49,422 bases of DNA from Xenoacremonium recifei (GCA_012184525.1 WOFQ01000109.1:1-49422); one strand, 5' to 3'. Counted from the stretch's first letter, positions 20,001 to 34,933 are shown. Program-made: numbers and translations. The notes: a model not told the origin generated them from the sequence alone.

Positions 20001-23000
20001 GCCTGCCGCCCGACCTATGTCGCCTACTGGGCGCTCGTGGTCGGCTTACCACCGTTTTCGCTGCCCACGCTGTTTGAGACGCCATCCGCCCCGGATACAA
20101 GTTACGCTTATCGGAGACTGCCGTACGTGGTGCCTCGTAGCACTTGTTGTATCTCAAATCCTCCGCACTGTAAATTCACAATGAATATCCTTCATCGACT
20201 GTTGAATATCACTCAGACCATAGGGAACCATTTAACAGAGGTTATGGCTTAAACCCGTTCCTTTATCTGTAATCCACAAGCGTCATCAACATGGTTTGAG
20301 CAGTCTTCACGAGTCTGAACCACTCTCGTCTCATTGAAATTGGCTTCACTCAACGTAGGCTTTACTAATGCCAGTCGCCGCTCTCATTGCACCTTGAGAC
20401 AGCTCTAGGTCTCTCTTAAAGTGGTAGTTTCAGTACAAGGTGAACGACGTGGCCGGTAGTCACAAACGCAATTATGGGTTTATGACGTCTCGAGCTGACC
20501 GAAATACCGCAGAGCTTCTAACCCGGCTTGTTCCTATCATGAATGACAAAACGAAGAAGTTGAAGCTAAGAGGATATCTTATTAAGAGGGCTGCAAAAAT
20601 CTCTAGTTGCCAAACGATGGTAGAAACTGAAGGACGACAAAGTATAATGAAACAGTAAGATCCTCCGTATATAACTAGCACCTTGAATATTTGTACCGCC
20701 GTAATTGGCAGGAAGTAAGTTCTTCCACCGGTTCTCTTTCGAGCATTCTACAGAACTTTATACTTGTCCTGAAAAGTCATCATCTTAGTGCGTCATCTTG
20801 CTACCCCCAGCCGACCTGAAGCGGCCACGGAGTAACTGTATTGGGTCCACGCTTCGAAATGTCTTTAGTGTTCTTTCATCCCGACAAGTCAGGTAATTGC
20901 GCCGGCCGTAGGTCCTCATTTGAGCCAAGGAATTGGAGACCATGGGATTTTGGAAGATCAAGCGGATTACAACTTACCGGATATAAAGTACTTGACCTCA
21001 GGTGTACTTCGACCACTGGGTCAGAACCTTGATCTTTTGGAGAGGTTCATGGATATGCGTGCCTCCAATCTCTCAGGTCGGCGTGTTCTTAAACATTGTG
21101 TCAAGAGATATCTAGTCATGAAGATAGATTTAATGACGTAAACGAAATTTGAGCATGAACGTGGAAATTAGGACAGTAAGGCATTTCAGCGTCTCTAAGC
21201 TCGTTTGTGGGATTCGCTGTTTATAAGTGAGTTCATATTATATGAGGCGCAGGATCAAGATTGACAGGCATTTCTGAAAATTTCTACAGGTCAGAATCTG
21301 CTGGTGCATCACGTTCCGACTCTCAGTTGAGTCAATGTGCGCATACTTCATATGTGTTTACTACGAAATAGAACGAGACGAACTGCCAGCAAGGCCACTC
21401 TCTACCTTCTCACCTCCACTATTGTGAATGGATCCTGTAAAGTCGCAGTCTATTAGTCTTATCTTGAAACTGAGAACAATGTTCTTATTCAGCATCGGGG
21501 GTTTCCACGATGATCCGCTGTTCGCAAGTGATACCCTCCATAATTCATGGTTTTCAGGCCTTCACCATCATCATTCTAGGTATTTTGTCAGCGGTCTTTC
21601 AGTTATTGGTTGCCGAAGACTTCCTAGAGAGACTGCTAAAGGTCGAGGGGGGGTAACAGTAAGTCGAAGATATCAGTAACATTCTAAGCCGCACGGTCAA
21701 GGTTACAACAGCATCCAGGTGAGGTAGTCAGATGACCCAATAAGAAGTGTGAAAAGTGAACAAGGGGTGAAGAGATATCTGGTTATTAATCGATTCATAT
21801 CCCTTATTTAATGCGGAGGCTGGGACACGGCTCGCAAAGCCGATCCGATGATCTCGAGTAAAAAGCTCAAGTAGGGAAAGAAGTGCGAGGATTTGAAGCT
21901 ATTCCTCGCCTCAAAGAGGCCATACCTGCTTCTAAAATGTTTAGCTATTTAGCTGGGCAATCTATTTTGAGCTCCAGAATCAATTTGAGATCGTCGCCCG
22001 TATTACTCGTTACTTATTGTGTTCTCAAATTGGGCACTGCGAACAGTCAAGGGGGGAGGGGAGGGGGGGGGAGCGGGGGAAAGCTTGATGACGGGAGGGT
22101 AATAGAGTCGGACTCGGTCCATTGGTGGCGTGCAATAAAAGAACAAGACTGGGCTTTTGAAGTAGTCTGGGCCAGTATCAGTCTCTGGCTGTGTCGGTAG
22201 GCATTAAATGAGGTAAGGGTGTCTACTCTTGATCTTTGAAACTACAGCAGGTTCTCAAGAAAGGACCCAAATGAGTCTCCATCCTACCACGGCACTTGAA
22301 ATTCCTCCTTTCCCTTGACCACAACCCGACCATGGGGTTACAGAAAGCTCCTTAGAATGCGGCCATATCTCTCAATTACTGATAAAATTATTGTGCACAC
22401 TTCGCGACGCTGGGTTGATTAATCTGACTATATTCAAATACTTTCAATCCGAAGCTCTCAACTGAACTATAATGTTCCCGGAACTCAGGTGGTAGGACTG
22501 AAGGAATGACTCAAGCGTGAAAGAATCATGTGATTCTTGTCATCTTCGAAGGATTCAATCGAGACAGCAATACTGGGGAAAGTGGGGAGAGGTAATATAC
22601 CTAAGCAGCCTCTGTAAAGAGTAACGGTTGAACCAGGATCAGAGCCGTAGCATTTGAACTGCATCATGCAAGAGTGGTGGTTTCAACCAAAGAGCTCAAT
22701 CTATAGCCATACTCTCCCAACTCACTAGTCCCCTTGGAAACTTCAGTATTTAATCTCTATCAAAATGGAACTAAAAGCCTGGCCGTCATTACCTGCTCAA
22801 CATGGTGCTGTCAGGAAGTATCTCGAATAAGCAAACCTCGCCTTTCAAGTGAGACGCAGGTATTAGCCCCTGCACCTAGCTACAAGGCCTTATGCCATGA
22901 TAACCCGGCTCTGTGGAGTCTCGGTTCTGACGAATGTTACTATTCTTGATACAGTGAGGTATTCTTCCTCTAGGTGGAAAGGATGAGATGTGAGACCGGT

Positions 23001-26000
23001 TACCTTTCCTGCTTGATGTTAGAAACCGTCCGGTATTCAGCAGTATGGCAGGCTATATTATCCGCTGTCGCTCAGAATAGCTAAGAGATTGAGCAAGAAA
23101 ATCATGGCTAATTAATTTATTACTCCTCTAAACGCTGTCTCACATCGCGGCTGTAACAACTGCCGATAGCGGACAATCATTTCACAAGGCACATCCGTTT
23201 TCTTAGATCTACAGCATATTCGCACACTATATATTCGACCCCTCCGACTCAACAGGGCTGCATAACATACACATTATAGCTGACTCCATGCCAATACTAG
23301 CTCTTAATGAGGCTGCTTTGCAATTCGTCCAAATACAGTAGGCATACATAATCCCAAGTCCTCGCTGTAAATCTAATGGCCAATTATTTGAACTCAAGAG
23401 CAGGAGTAAGGCGGCAAGAGAGAAACCAACATCGGAAACCAATAGAATAGAACTCCCAGGTACAGATCCCTCCAAGATGCCTCTTTGCCTAGCGACACTA
23501 TGGACGTAATTCCGGAGGTCCCCGCCGACAGGATGGAGCAAGAAGTCCTATCAACCTAGCAGAGCTCAGGTTATCTGCTGCTGGACTGGCTGGAGCTCCA
23601 GCATGCACTGCAAAGCAACACGGCTCTAAGTATTCTGTCCAAACTGGATACACAGCTGATTTCCCTACCCAATGTTCAAAATATCTTCTGCAATCACTCG
23701 GATTAAAAGAGAGATCGTGTCGTACATGTAGCAGCATATACTACCCCCACAAGCCCGACTAGATCCACCCTTTTGTTAGGGATCAGCCTGGGCTTGATAT
23801 GCCTCTTCCAAGTTGTTTTCATATGATGCCCGTACGCTCAATTAACCTTATGGCATGCTGCTAACCGCGCGGATGCACGTGTGGGAACCATATTGGGCTC
23901 CATCTAGTCACTTGGTCCAATGACCAACCAAATAGCCTCAAGCCCCGCGAGTTCACGGGAATAGATGCGAAGGTAGCGTTGAATCGTACGCGATCCTATT
24001 CTAGTGGTCAAAATAACTGCCACAAACAGGTTGAGTAATATATATATCTGGCTACGTTCTTTCTCTTGCAGGGTTGCAAAGGCCCGAGTCTTTCGTTAAA
24101 ACAGTCATCAATCTGTCTGCTTTTACCAAGTGTCTTATTGTTACAGCAACGCCATATTGAGATGGGCCTAGAATTATTGAGTAGAAATGGTTATGCTTGT
24201 TTGGGAGCAAAAACTATTAACCCAAAACAAAATATGCAGGTATTTTGCTGCGTTAGCAAGTGCACCTGGAATGATCGTGATGTCCCAGGGCAAGCATTCG
24301 ACTCTAAAACCTACCGCCCGTTTGTAAGACGCATATAATGGAGGAGAGAATCGCTAAAGATGCCCGCTTGTACACTGAGATGGCCGGTGCTTCGGCGCGG
24401 AGGCCCGATAGAAGGCCCCACTCCGGTGCCCGGGTTCCTCGGGGTACAGATTTTCGCACGAGTGGGGGTGGGTATCAGAGACATCCGCAAGTCGTGGGAT
24501 CTAATCCACTGGCGGTACCTTTCTTTTGAAGGACTTCGCCTACTGCACATGTGAGTTTTAGTTTACATCAGCCCCCACCGGAATACCTCTGGCATTTCCT
24601 TTCCCCAATCCAGCTAACGCGCGAAACCTCATCTCGTCGAGAGCCAAGAGATGTCTATTCAGATGATAAAAGTCTTTGACTTATCATTAAAAAGTTGAAG
24701 GTGCAATGTGTACACACAGGATGCACTGAGAGAGAGCGAATGAATAAAAATTCGAGGTGTCTGGGATGATACTATGAGTACTTAGAGATGCAGATCCAAT
24801 GAAAACGGTCAAATTAGGGAGAACGCGGTCCACGATCGGGGAATTTGTGATATCAAAGACCAAAAAGCATCCCTGGTGTTTGAGAATATGATAAAACTAG
24901 CGAAGAGTGGTTGCGATGATGCTAATGATACGTAAGATAAGATTGAGTCTTAACATAAGAACACATGCCTTACACCCTGGCACCTCGAGAATCTCAATAG
25001 AACGTCAGACCTCCATACGAAGCCTCTTCAACGCACGTGCGTCTTATTGCTCCAAGACCCTTCACAAAGCTGCCAATGGAATGCTCTTAGTTGCGACAAG
25101 GACGCTGTTTGGGCTTTCCAGGTCTGCCCTTGCTATCTCCCGTCAGCAACCTTTGCACACCGATTCAGTTGCTGAATGTGAAAGCAATGCTTTGGATCCG
25201 TAGGAGATGCCGTTGTTCTTGTTGATTTGTTCTTGCTGAAATGATCACCTTGGAGATATAGGGTTACTTTTATACAGTGACCTTTCCTAGATACGCCAGA
25301 GCTGGCTGTCAAGCCGATAATGATACTACTTCTCACACTCATATTAATGCAGATGATACGTACCCCTGATCGCTCACCGTCACTTCCCATGGTCAACAAT
25401 ATGTCCCTTGAAAGCTGTGGTCTATCTTGACCCAGCCATGTTCTAGATTCCGAGCTCAAATATCACATTTCGGTCTTTCACCCTCTCCTGTTCTCCTGGC
25501 AGATTCCAGAACCTATACGGAGGAGGTCACGATGAAATATATAGTAACAACCAGAGCGGCCTCTTTGGAATTGCGATCTGGGGATTTCTGTTGGATGAAA
25601 TAATTTCGCACATGGCTCGGAAGAGCGCGAATGTCGGCAAAGTCTCGTCGATCCTAGCTCTACGTGTACCTACAAGTTACAATCTAATATAATGAAACCA
25701 TTAATCCAACGACTGGTACTCAATCCTCTCGTGATAGATTCTTAGAGACCAAGCTAATTAATTATATCTTCTATAGGAAGTCTCCTCGCGGACGTCACGT
25801 CGCTCAAATTGCCTTTCCGCGACAGGGACAGTGCTTGAAATAAAAGGTAGTTATTCATCGCAATCCCATTTCAATACAGGAAACAAGGAGTATGTCATCT
25901 GAGGGTATATCCTAGCTCTTTCGGACCTACCTCCCATCCTAGAAGATACCTCAGAAAAAGTTGCAAATGTCGCATTATAAGTTGAAGAAAGGGGAAAGGT

Positions 26001-27199
26001 AAAGCCGCAACTACCATTGTGGGATTAAGCTGAAATATCTTAGCCTGGTCTAGGAGCTGCCCTGATCACCGGTGTCAACACATGGCTGCGATTCTATGAA
26101 CACTTGGTCACATTTTGCCACACTTCTGAAATCTCATGTAGGAAGTCACTCCATCTTACAATAATGTGTATTCGATTCCGACTGTCGGACTTCTACTACA
26201 GAGCTCGAAAATGTTCACTCAAAGGATTGAGGTTCTTTTAGATTCCGGATATCGGCATCTAGAAATGATGTGTCCAACTCTCGTTGCAGGAAGAAGCCTA
26301 GCCGCTAGTACTTCAGAAATACCCCTGGATGATCGCATTATCTGACGCATGGCTCTTGTTTATTTTGTAATGAGAAGGTGTCATCCCTCCTTCGAAGTCG
26401 GATTCATTACCCGTCATATATAAGTATGTCAACAAATATTCTCTCGAGAGGTCCTACTGTAGCTTGCGATACATGCACGGATCATTTGCCCAGATCTTTT
26501 TACTTTTTGCTGTACTAGAGACATAGGCTTCCACAGCGTCGTCGTTTATCCCGCATAGCGTCGGTAGGCGGAGAGGACTTTAAGAGAGTCACAGGCAGCG
26601 ATGGGATCGGTTCTTCCGCAGAAGAGAGTTGGGGTGATGAATGGAATCCGATCGCGAAAGGGAAAGGGAAGATAGTATCCAAACTTATCCCACTCATCTC
26701 CCGCTGGGCTTCATTCTCGACAAGTAAGGCAACTCATTGTACCTAAAATCTACCATAGTTATCACCCAGGACCTCTCGTCCCAACCTTGGCGGACATACC
26801 ATCTTCCGGGAACAGAAAAATTTTAATTTATTGGCAAGCATGCCAAGGAATGGCTACCATGCGCGGGCGCAAAACGCATAACTTGGTTCTCGATTTTCAG
26901 AACCATAATGTTAGTGACCAAGTCGGTTCGCACAATGCTACCAATCCAGTTCATGATAGGCCTCGAGAAAGAAAGAAGATTTCAATCTCGTGGGTGATTC
27001 GGGCCCCAAAGGAACCAAAGGTTGCAAAAGATGGCTTTAGGCAAAGAAGTCCTTAATATATGAGGATGGAGGAAGGATGGAGGGGTCCAGCTTGGACGAG
27101 TCCTGAGGATGGCAAATGCGTTGTTCCGTCTTTCAGGAGATTTCATCATGGTCAATATTAGCCTACTTTTCACCGCTGAGCTCTCTCAGTTGATGTCAT

Positions 27200-27780
27200 T
27201 CGGATCCACGTCGATGTCGACTTCGTCAATGCCGGACTTCGGTCAGTGCCCGGTTGCAGAGGAGCCAAGACGTTGATATCTTCAGACATTTTGAAGGTAT
27301 TGACCAAATTTCTTTTTCTCCATTCTCTCTGAGGACAACTCTGACCTGTTCCAAACTTCAACGTGAAGGCTACCAACCGTAATGTTTTCGGCGCTAAGGA
27401 AAAGGAGCCTATCCGCCGCCGTATCGCCGCTGACACTGGCGATGCTTGTCGCATGGACACACTCAACCGCTGTTGAAAGGTTTATTGGTGGATTGGTGGT
27501 TGCTGTGGCTTAGCCCTGAAGGTTAGGCACTGCAGCCGCTATGCTGAATTAGAGCCACTTCCCCAAGAGAAACTCTTTTCCCTATCAGAGATCTTCACTA
27601 TGATCTCTCCATTGTTGCCGTCAGCCGACCTTCCCCTGAAGCGTCGTAATATTTTGGTGTCGTGTTAGGTGATGAAGGGGTAGTGCACATCACCGCGACG
27701 GCGTCATTTCCCGCAACCCTGACTGAGGGCTTCAATGAGGCGCTGCAGAAGAACATCTAGTCATCAGCGAATTAGCCGAA
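27200..27780 (+). pseudogene. Coding-like fossil, family unknown
   Basis: Within the desert this stretch is GC-richer and holds short protein-like frames on the plus strand: a piece reading NVFGAKEKEPIRRRIAADT before a stop at about 27475, one reading YAELEPLPQEKLFSLSEIF at about 27535, and one reading GVVHITATASFPATLTEGF ending near 27760. Frameshifts and stops separate them. They could be remnants of one decayed gene. No family is recognised and the call is tentative. Confidence 0.25.
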
Positions 27781-28192
27781 ACAGCACTGAAACACTAGAC
27801 TGTCTACACGGTCCGGAAGTGCAGTCGTTTAAATAATTCAATCAAAGGGGCATCTAAAATACTCCTTTCCTAAGGTAACACCGGCTATCCCGGTGGGTAT
27901 ATATATATATACTAGCGTAGCAGTATTAATATATCATCAGCCTTGATATAGTCAAATCCGTTCGCACTATACCGATCCTGAACCGCAGCAAGGATTCATA
28001 ACTATTCGTATGAAGAAACAACAACCCCGCTGAACGGTGTAACTTTCGTGTACTTTTTTTAGACAAGTTCTTCTTTCCTTATGGTTCCTAACCTCGGTGT
28101 AAGAAGAGACTTCAGCTTCCTTTTCGCCAGTCCTTACCAATTGTGTCGTCATCTTTGACTGCATCTATTCTACGGTCAGCGCCATACTATAC

Positions 28193-28741
28193 ATGGAGGG
28201 CTCGTATCCTAACTCGTTCATGGGTTCGGACCGACAGCTCCGCTGTTTACTAGAGCACGGTCGAATAAGGGTCTCCTTTGTTGCCACCGAAGCGAGTGTT
28301 TGCGTCCGCGGAACAGCCATTGCGGGAAAAGCCGACGAGAAGACGAAGCAGCACAAAGAACTCGAATTCCAGTTGATGGTTCTCTTCCGTTTGCTCCATT
28401 TCGCTATCCGCGATAGCTTGAAAGCGGCGTCTTTGAGAAGACGGTCAGGACCAGTTTTCGACGACATCTCAACAACCTGTGCTACTAGTCACCAGCTTAG
28501 ATAAATAACGACCCTGCTATTTGTGCACAAAGCCCGTTAGCAGATATCGTAAAGGTTGCAGTCTAGAACGAAACGACATTACAAGTTTCAACATGTTAAG
28601 AAGGGCGACGGCGTCGTTGAAGACGCTGATCCGGGATTTTCCCCGGTGATCAGGCAGATTGCCGTCAACAAGACGAGACGACACAAGCCTTCACATGCCA
28701 AGATGAAACTCCTGGTTCGAAAAGTTTTAAGTAGCGAATAA
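28193..28741 (+). pseudogene. Coding-like fossil, family unknown
   Basis: Two plus-strand frames of unusual quality for this desert lie close together: 28193-28504 (with GTAIAGKADEKTKQHKELEF and a helical RLLHFAIRDSLKAASLRRR part) and 28556-28741 (with KKGDGVVEDADPGFSPVIRQ). No good intron joins them. The opposite strand of the first is open too, so the assignment is weak. Confidence 0.22.
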
Positions 28742-31700
28742 CTGGCAAGAAGGCGCAGCGAGGAGGGGAAACATATTCAGAGTAGCTACACGCAAAAATA
28801 GATATCCGACATTGACATTTTAACCCGCCTTTGTTAGCGCAAAACAGGGATTGGAGGCGGATGACAACGAACAACGTTGATGGGCCTTGGAATTACTCGA
28901 CGGCACCCATCTTACAGTCGCCATGCATTTGAGGCCAAGTTTCCTTTGTTATGCAACTGCTTGTGTCATCGTACGCGGATTAAGATAGGGATGGTCGCTG
29001 AAGATGCCTTGACTCACGAGTTCAGGGAGAAGGGAAACAGTGTTTAGAAGGAAGCAGGCAGAGAGTTCACTAACTAGACCACGAGCGCATCCTCCTTTCC
29101 AGGGATAACCTCTGATCCAAAAGGTCCTTTTGGTCAGTCCTCGGATGATCAGCTCGAGTGCAGTCCCTCAGCACAGGCATCACCATATCTGAGAGCGACG
29201 GCAGATTCTACGACATCCGCTTTCTATAACTTCGCACTTATCTCGCATGATGCCTCTTCGAACTGACTAAGCAATCGCCCATTGAGAGTGCATTATCTAC
29301 GCAAGTGATTAGTGGCGACTGCCCGCATTTACTTAGAAGCCAGCCACCTGACTCGTATTAGTATTGAACTCCCGGCAACGAGTCATTAGCGCTTCACTCG
29401 ACCATTCAATCGATAACAGCATATACAAAGGGCAGCATAGGTGGGCATGGGCGGGACTTTCTCCGACAGTGCCATTACGTCTTTGGCGACACTCGAAAGC
29501 AATTTTCCGAGGCTTAACATACGAAAGCGTTGGAGAAGGCGTCGAGTCTGGCCTGTTGCCTTTTTAGGACATATTACACGCTCTCATAGTCTGGCTTTAG
29601 AGCATGGTGTGAGCGTTGATGTCTTTCTTAATGGTGGCATATATTTTTCCCGCGTTCTTTTCGCCCCCTCGGATCTTCCCATGGCGGTTTTCGGACATTC
29701 CGTCCCTTTGAGGTCAACATCCGCGCTAATAAGAATTTAATAGGTGGAGAGAGCGTCAATGCACCGAGTCGTCTTCTGTGCTTTCATTCTGCATCCTCGC
29801 CCCCAACGATACCATAATGCACTCTTCAGGGGGCTGCCTCGCAAGGCGCACCCGCTCAACTTAAAATTTCCCTAATCAATCTCCAATTTCAAGAAGCTAA
29901 TTATGATCGGAATGCCAGAAGAAGGAGAAGCCCTGTGTATTTAACTGCAAGGCGAGGCGGATTGGGGTAGGCGGTGCTACCGGCGAGATATGTGGCGTGC
30001 TTCCGGATATGCCGGCTTGTGCGTCCTATCTTTACCTCATTTGGGCCTATGTAAGGACCCAACGGCTTATGGTAATATCCAATTGTATCCCAGTCAACAC
30101 ACCGAACCAGGAATGGTTCCGGGTTTCTTAGGCTTTAGACGAAGGGGGCGAATGTTTATGAGCAACATTTCGTAATATCAACTTGACTGTTACAAGATTT
30201 CTCACTTTGTAGGTACTGGAGAGCGTTTGATGTCAATTGAGTAAGTACAATGTGAAACATCAGAAATGTATGCCAAGGTAAACGATGCAATTTGTTTTGC
30301 CGTACAGGGACCGGGTCTCGGCTTTCGCGGGTCAGAACCAGGGCTCTCGCCATTCTTCACACTGGAATACCTTGGTATCGAGTAGCATGATCTCGTCGAC
30401 ACAGTTTTAGGACATCTCGGTCCTAACTAAATACAAGTGTGAAACAATTGATGTTGTTTAACGTGCTCCTTCGGCAGATATACAACTTGTCAAATACTAA
30501 CCCAGTAAAGATAGAGAAAGCTTAAATGGATATTAGATCCTGGCAACCTCAATGGCCTCTATCAGCGACCTCGTGACGGTGGCTATTGCCAGTAACTTAG
30601 GGCGGTTGTACATAGCTACACTAGGATAGGAGATGATACTTTTGCTCAGCGAGACTTGTCGGTATCTTACTCATCGGTTGTGTACTTATCCTGCAGGTTA
30701 AGATATAGAAGGCGCCGAAACTGGAAGGAAGTCAAAGAAGACAACTTGCGAGCGTTATAGGAGTTAGCATGCACCTTGGGAGCTGGAACCTGACATGGAA
30801 CACCCGGATGCGTCAATACGATAAGAAGAGGAAGCGATTAGTCACAGGAACAGATGCTAGATATTATATATGGAGTGGCTGGAGTGTGTTTGTTGTAGTG
30901 CCGACGGTAGATCGCCCCACCGGGGTAAGGTTGAAGGCTTTCTACTATATAGGTTTCAAGACCTCTTTTCTTCGGGTGTCTAGAACGTACGACTCGTTAC
31001 GAGCTTCTGTGTTCACGTGATATAAGAATGTGGTAGGGGGTTTCGGAGTTTCCTTCTGTCTGGAATGGTCTTTTCATGGCCCTTCCGCCATATATATTTT
31101 CAAAAATTTGCTTTCAGGAGGTCGCAAATGAACTCAACCTGTGAACCAATCCTTAATTTGCAACTAGGGTGTTTGCAATGCTTGGAATAACATCGAGCAG
31201 TCTTACGGAGCTAGGCTTATAGACTTGGGTTTTTCGATGTGTTCATGCTTGATCTTAGGGATTTTGTGGTTCTGTACTGACCAACGTCCGGGGACTCATT
31301 TAACACCAGTATCAGTTTCAGACTCCCAGAAATATTGAGTGTGCCGAGAAACCCTTGAAGTGATGACCTCGGAACGCGAAGTGTTTCATCGACCTTCCCG
31401 CTAAGTTCACGCGTAACTGTGGAGCAGGCTCTGTCCTGTAACACGGAAGCTTGTCAAGAACAACTGTGGTGGGCAACGGTGTGAATTTCCTGGTGATGCG
31501 GGATGCAGGCCTAATGGAAATATTGTAGTAGCCGCTCGCGTCGTACTGCTCCTCCATAATGCCTCGCAAGCTGAGCCCGCGCCATGGAGGTAGCTCCTGG
31601 ACTCCACGGCCTGCAATGTTGGAAGAAGAGAAGTCAATGCCAATAGTTGCTTGGTCCATGTTGTCGAACGAGGACCTAGATGAAGATACGCCAGTATATG

Positions 31701-34700
31701 AAGAGGAAGAGCCGCATATCTATTTAGCTATAAGACAGCCATGGGGATCACCGAGACCTTCAGACACCTATCCTGAGAGTCGATGTCATCAGCGTCAAGA
31801 CAGAGTATGCCGTCAGAGGCTTCGAGAGAGACCTGGCCAAAGAATCCAACTGGATAAGAATAAGTACGGACAATAGGTGTGGGAAACTCCTGATGTGGTC
31901 TGTTTCTTTCTCTTTGTAGACACTTGCTTCAGTGCCGAGGAGGAATAACGACCTATCAAATGCCTTGGCCATTAGTGTGCGGAAGGAGAATCGAGAAGTA
32001 GCTTTTCCATCTCCTCAGGTGCTCGGCTTTTAGTTTCGGCATCACGGAAGACACCTCTTGCTATTTCAAAGGACTCTTCTGCATTTGATGGCTGCACAGA
32101 TATATCCCATGGGCCTTCCATATCTCATTAACAAGCAATACGCCAGCCTGGGAGTAAAGGTAGGTTTCAACAGCTGCACTCAAGGAAATTGTTTTAAAAG
32201 AGATGCACACCATTAATTCAACCATCTTGCTCAGCAGAGCGACCGTGGAGACTTCAGTCAGCCCCAAGTCAGTAAAAATGGGATGGCGGGTAAGCAGCGA
32301 TTGATCATATAAGTATAATAGACGTGGTTTCAAATCTGTAAAGAGAGAGCACCAGAAGTGATGTTGCTTGATTGAGGTCATTGTTGTCTTCCTTCGGAGT
32401 GCGTATTTATGTAGCGTAGATGGCGGTTTCCTCGTAAAATAAAATAGAAGGAAGAGAGTTTCTTCGGTATCAGGTCAAATGAAAACCGATTTCTGGATGT
32501 AAAAGTGTTTCTATATAGAGAAATATTTTCTACATAGAAAAATTCAATAGATGAGAAGTAGAAAAAGTAAGACAAGCTTGGAAGAGCAGCAACGAACGAC
32601 ACGAACATTCTCGGGTTTTGTGTTCAGTATTCCATAAACAGTTGATAAGAAGAACAGTAAGAAGGCGTAACCTCGTACCTAGTATTATCTTGCCTCAGAT
32701 CTTATAGTTGGAGACTTTCGGAGTGTACCAGTCAGCTCATCAAGAAATCAAAATAGAGCGGGTGTAGATGTGTCCCCAGACTCGCGGTAGCGTGGTTCTT
32801 TAACCTTTTACCTCTTAGACTTCTGTGGGCACAAGAGAAATTACACCTCAGATACCCCCAGCAATTTCATTACTTGTATGGGTACACACGCTTTCTCACA
32901 ACAAAGACGTGACTATTTCATCAAAAATAGGCGAGTAGCCACTCCTCAGTATTAATGGTGAAGATCGATAAATACCGGTCTATTGCGTCCTTGACCAGTG
33001 CTGTTGCGTCTCCCTGTTTGTCAAGAGAAGCGCTTGTGTAATAAACGTTACAGATCATTAAGCCGGGAGCAACGACAGAACTGTGTCCTCTCTACCTTAC
33101 ATAGTCCATTCTCTGCGGTACAATCGCACAGCCTAGCTTGATCTGTGAAACTACTTAGAATCTGTGAATCGCGTACATAGATAAGCCTAACTCTAGGCCT
33201 CAACAACAAGAAGTCAGAACGCCCTCATCTCGATGTCTCACTTTCGAGATAATTTGTGCAATGTAGGACGATAGGGTTACGACATATACGAGAAAACGTC
33301 AGAGTCTTCGGACTTCCAGCACAACATTCATTTTCTTCGAATGACAAATCGGCGTGTGAGTCTTCTCCACTGAATAGCACGGGTGATTTACCACATCTTA
33401 CCAGCTACCGTGATGTCCCTACCCTGGCCGAATATATGCTGAGTGTCTGTTCTCCACGATTCAATCATGACCTTGGAGCAGTTCTTTAGCCACTATGCGT
33501 AGCCAATTGTAAGCTTAGATACTACTATCACTTGATATACGGAGGTTGCTATGAAGGCTGTAGGTACATGATACAGGCGTATACAAGTATTCACTTTCTA
33601 GAAATCAGGAATCGTAGGTGCTTAACCACCTCAGTGTTATCCTCGCTGGGCTGGCCTTGGGGGGCTTGAACTTGCTATTGCAGTTGATTTTGGGACTTCT
33701 GACGCTGCTGTGGCTGCAATCAAGCGGCTCTAGGGGCTGTGGGATGTTGTATACTTTATTCTTGAGTACCATGGGTTCACCCCGCGTTTCTTCATGAACT
33801 CGTTTTGGATCACCTTTTGGCACAAAGTCTCTCCCCAGCAAAGCCTTCGATATTGAAAGATAAAAGGCACTTCATATTATTAAGCTAGACAAGGAGGGTT
33901 CTAAACCAAGACGCGTCTCCCTCTGGAAATGCACCCAAGCTATATTTGCGGGCTACGGACCTAATTCATTTTGCGGCAACTTCATACAGCGTAATGAATA
34001 GCAACACCGCTCAGATGACAGTAAAAGCAGTTCAGCCTTAGTTGGTTTCTGAGTAACTCGATACCAGAGCCAATTTTCATCAAGCCTATCAATCAAAGTA
34101 ATGACTGGCTGATCAGTGTAGGCTTCTTAAGACAATCACACACATGTGAGCGTGCAAAACCCGTGCAGAATTAGCGATAGTGCTGGTTCAGATGCTACCT
34201 CTCGATTGCCCTAGAGGCCCCTGGTTACTTTTGTCCTATCACTTTGAGGCGAGTTTCCAGAACTCCAAGATCTTACACGGGATCCTCACGTAATCAAGCT
34301 TGATAAGCAGGTTCTCTGCAACCACATCTTCAGGGTTGCTCATTGCCATGGTATCCTTACGTCAGGGTTACAAAGACGGGTTACAAAGTTCAAGTGGTTT
34401 CGGCAATCGAATGAGAAGTCTTTATCAGAGCCTTTGCTCATACTCATTTGATTACAGATTCAAAGATATCAGTGCTGAGGTTGAGCACTCTGCTCCCATG
34501 TGTCCTTCCCACATCTGAACCAATACTTCTCATGTCTCTTACGAAACACCGCTTATTTTCTCCTGCTTAGGCTAGTCGCAAATTCTCGGTCGGCTATTGC
34601 AGACGAAAGTCTAGGCTGACTCTATAGCGTCAGGATGCAGTACGAAAGTTCAAAACATTTTTCAAGGGAGGTCACCCTTTGGCAACTTGGGCAATAGACA

Positions 34701-34933
34701 CTACTACAATAGGCTTGGTCTTAGATTAGAAACCATTGAGGCTAGACGGAGGGATCTAAATATGTTAAAGATTATAGAACTGAGAGAACCCGACTTATTT
34801 AAGACTTAATTCTTAAGTTAATTATCTTCCCACATTATTAGACTAAAGAGCTAACTGGAGTTATAATAGCAGCCTGAATAGAGACTTTAACTAAGATATA
34901 TAACTATATTGTATTATTTAAAATATTAGTCCC

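Larger units (their letters stand above)
17001..34740. other. 17.7-kb gene desert of ordinary base composition
   Basis: No gene, RNA gene or transposon could be supported. Open frames are 60-110 codons on both strands, begin mostly at arbitrary sites, lack consistent composition and cannot be joined by good introns. CpG-containing words are common, and the AT-rich, TpA-laden look of the block to the right is absent, so RIP is not the cause. Small features: a 7-bp-stem hairpin at 19644-19661 and a 6-bp-stem one at 19749-19762, a G-run at about 22050-22080, and short TA runs at about 24039 and 27898. CACGTG occurs at 31014-31019. Confidence 0.55.

Noticed and set aside
31318..31659. 113-codon minus-strand frame in the desert
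   Set aside because: Looks somewhat protein-like but has no recognised motif, the opposite strand is open as well, and no introns extend it.
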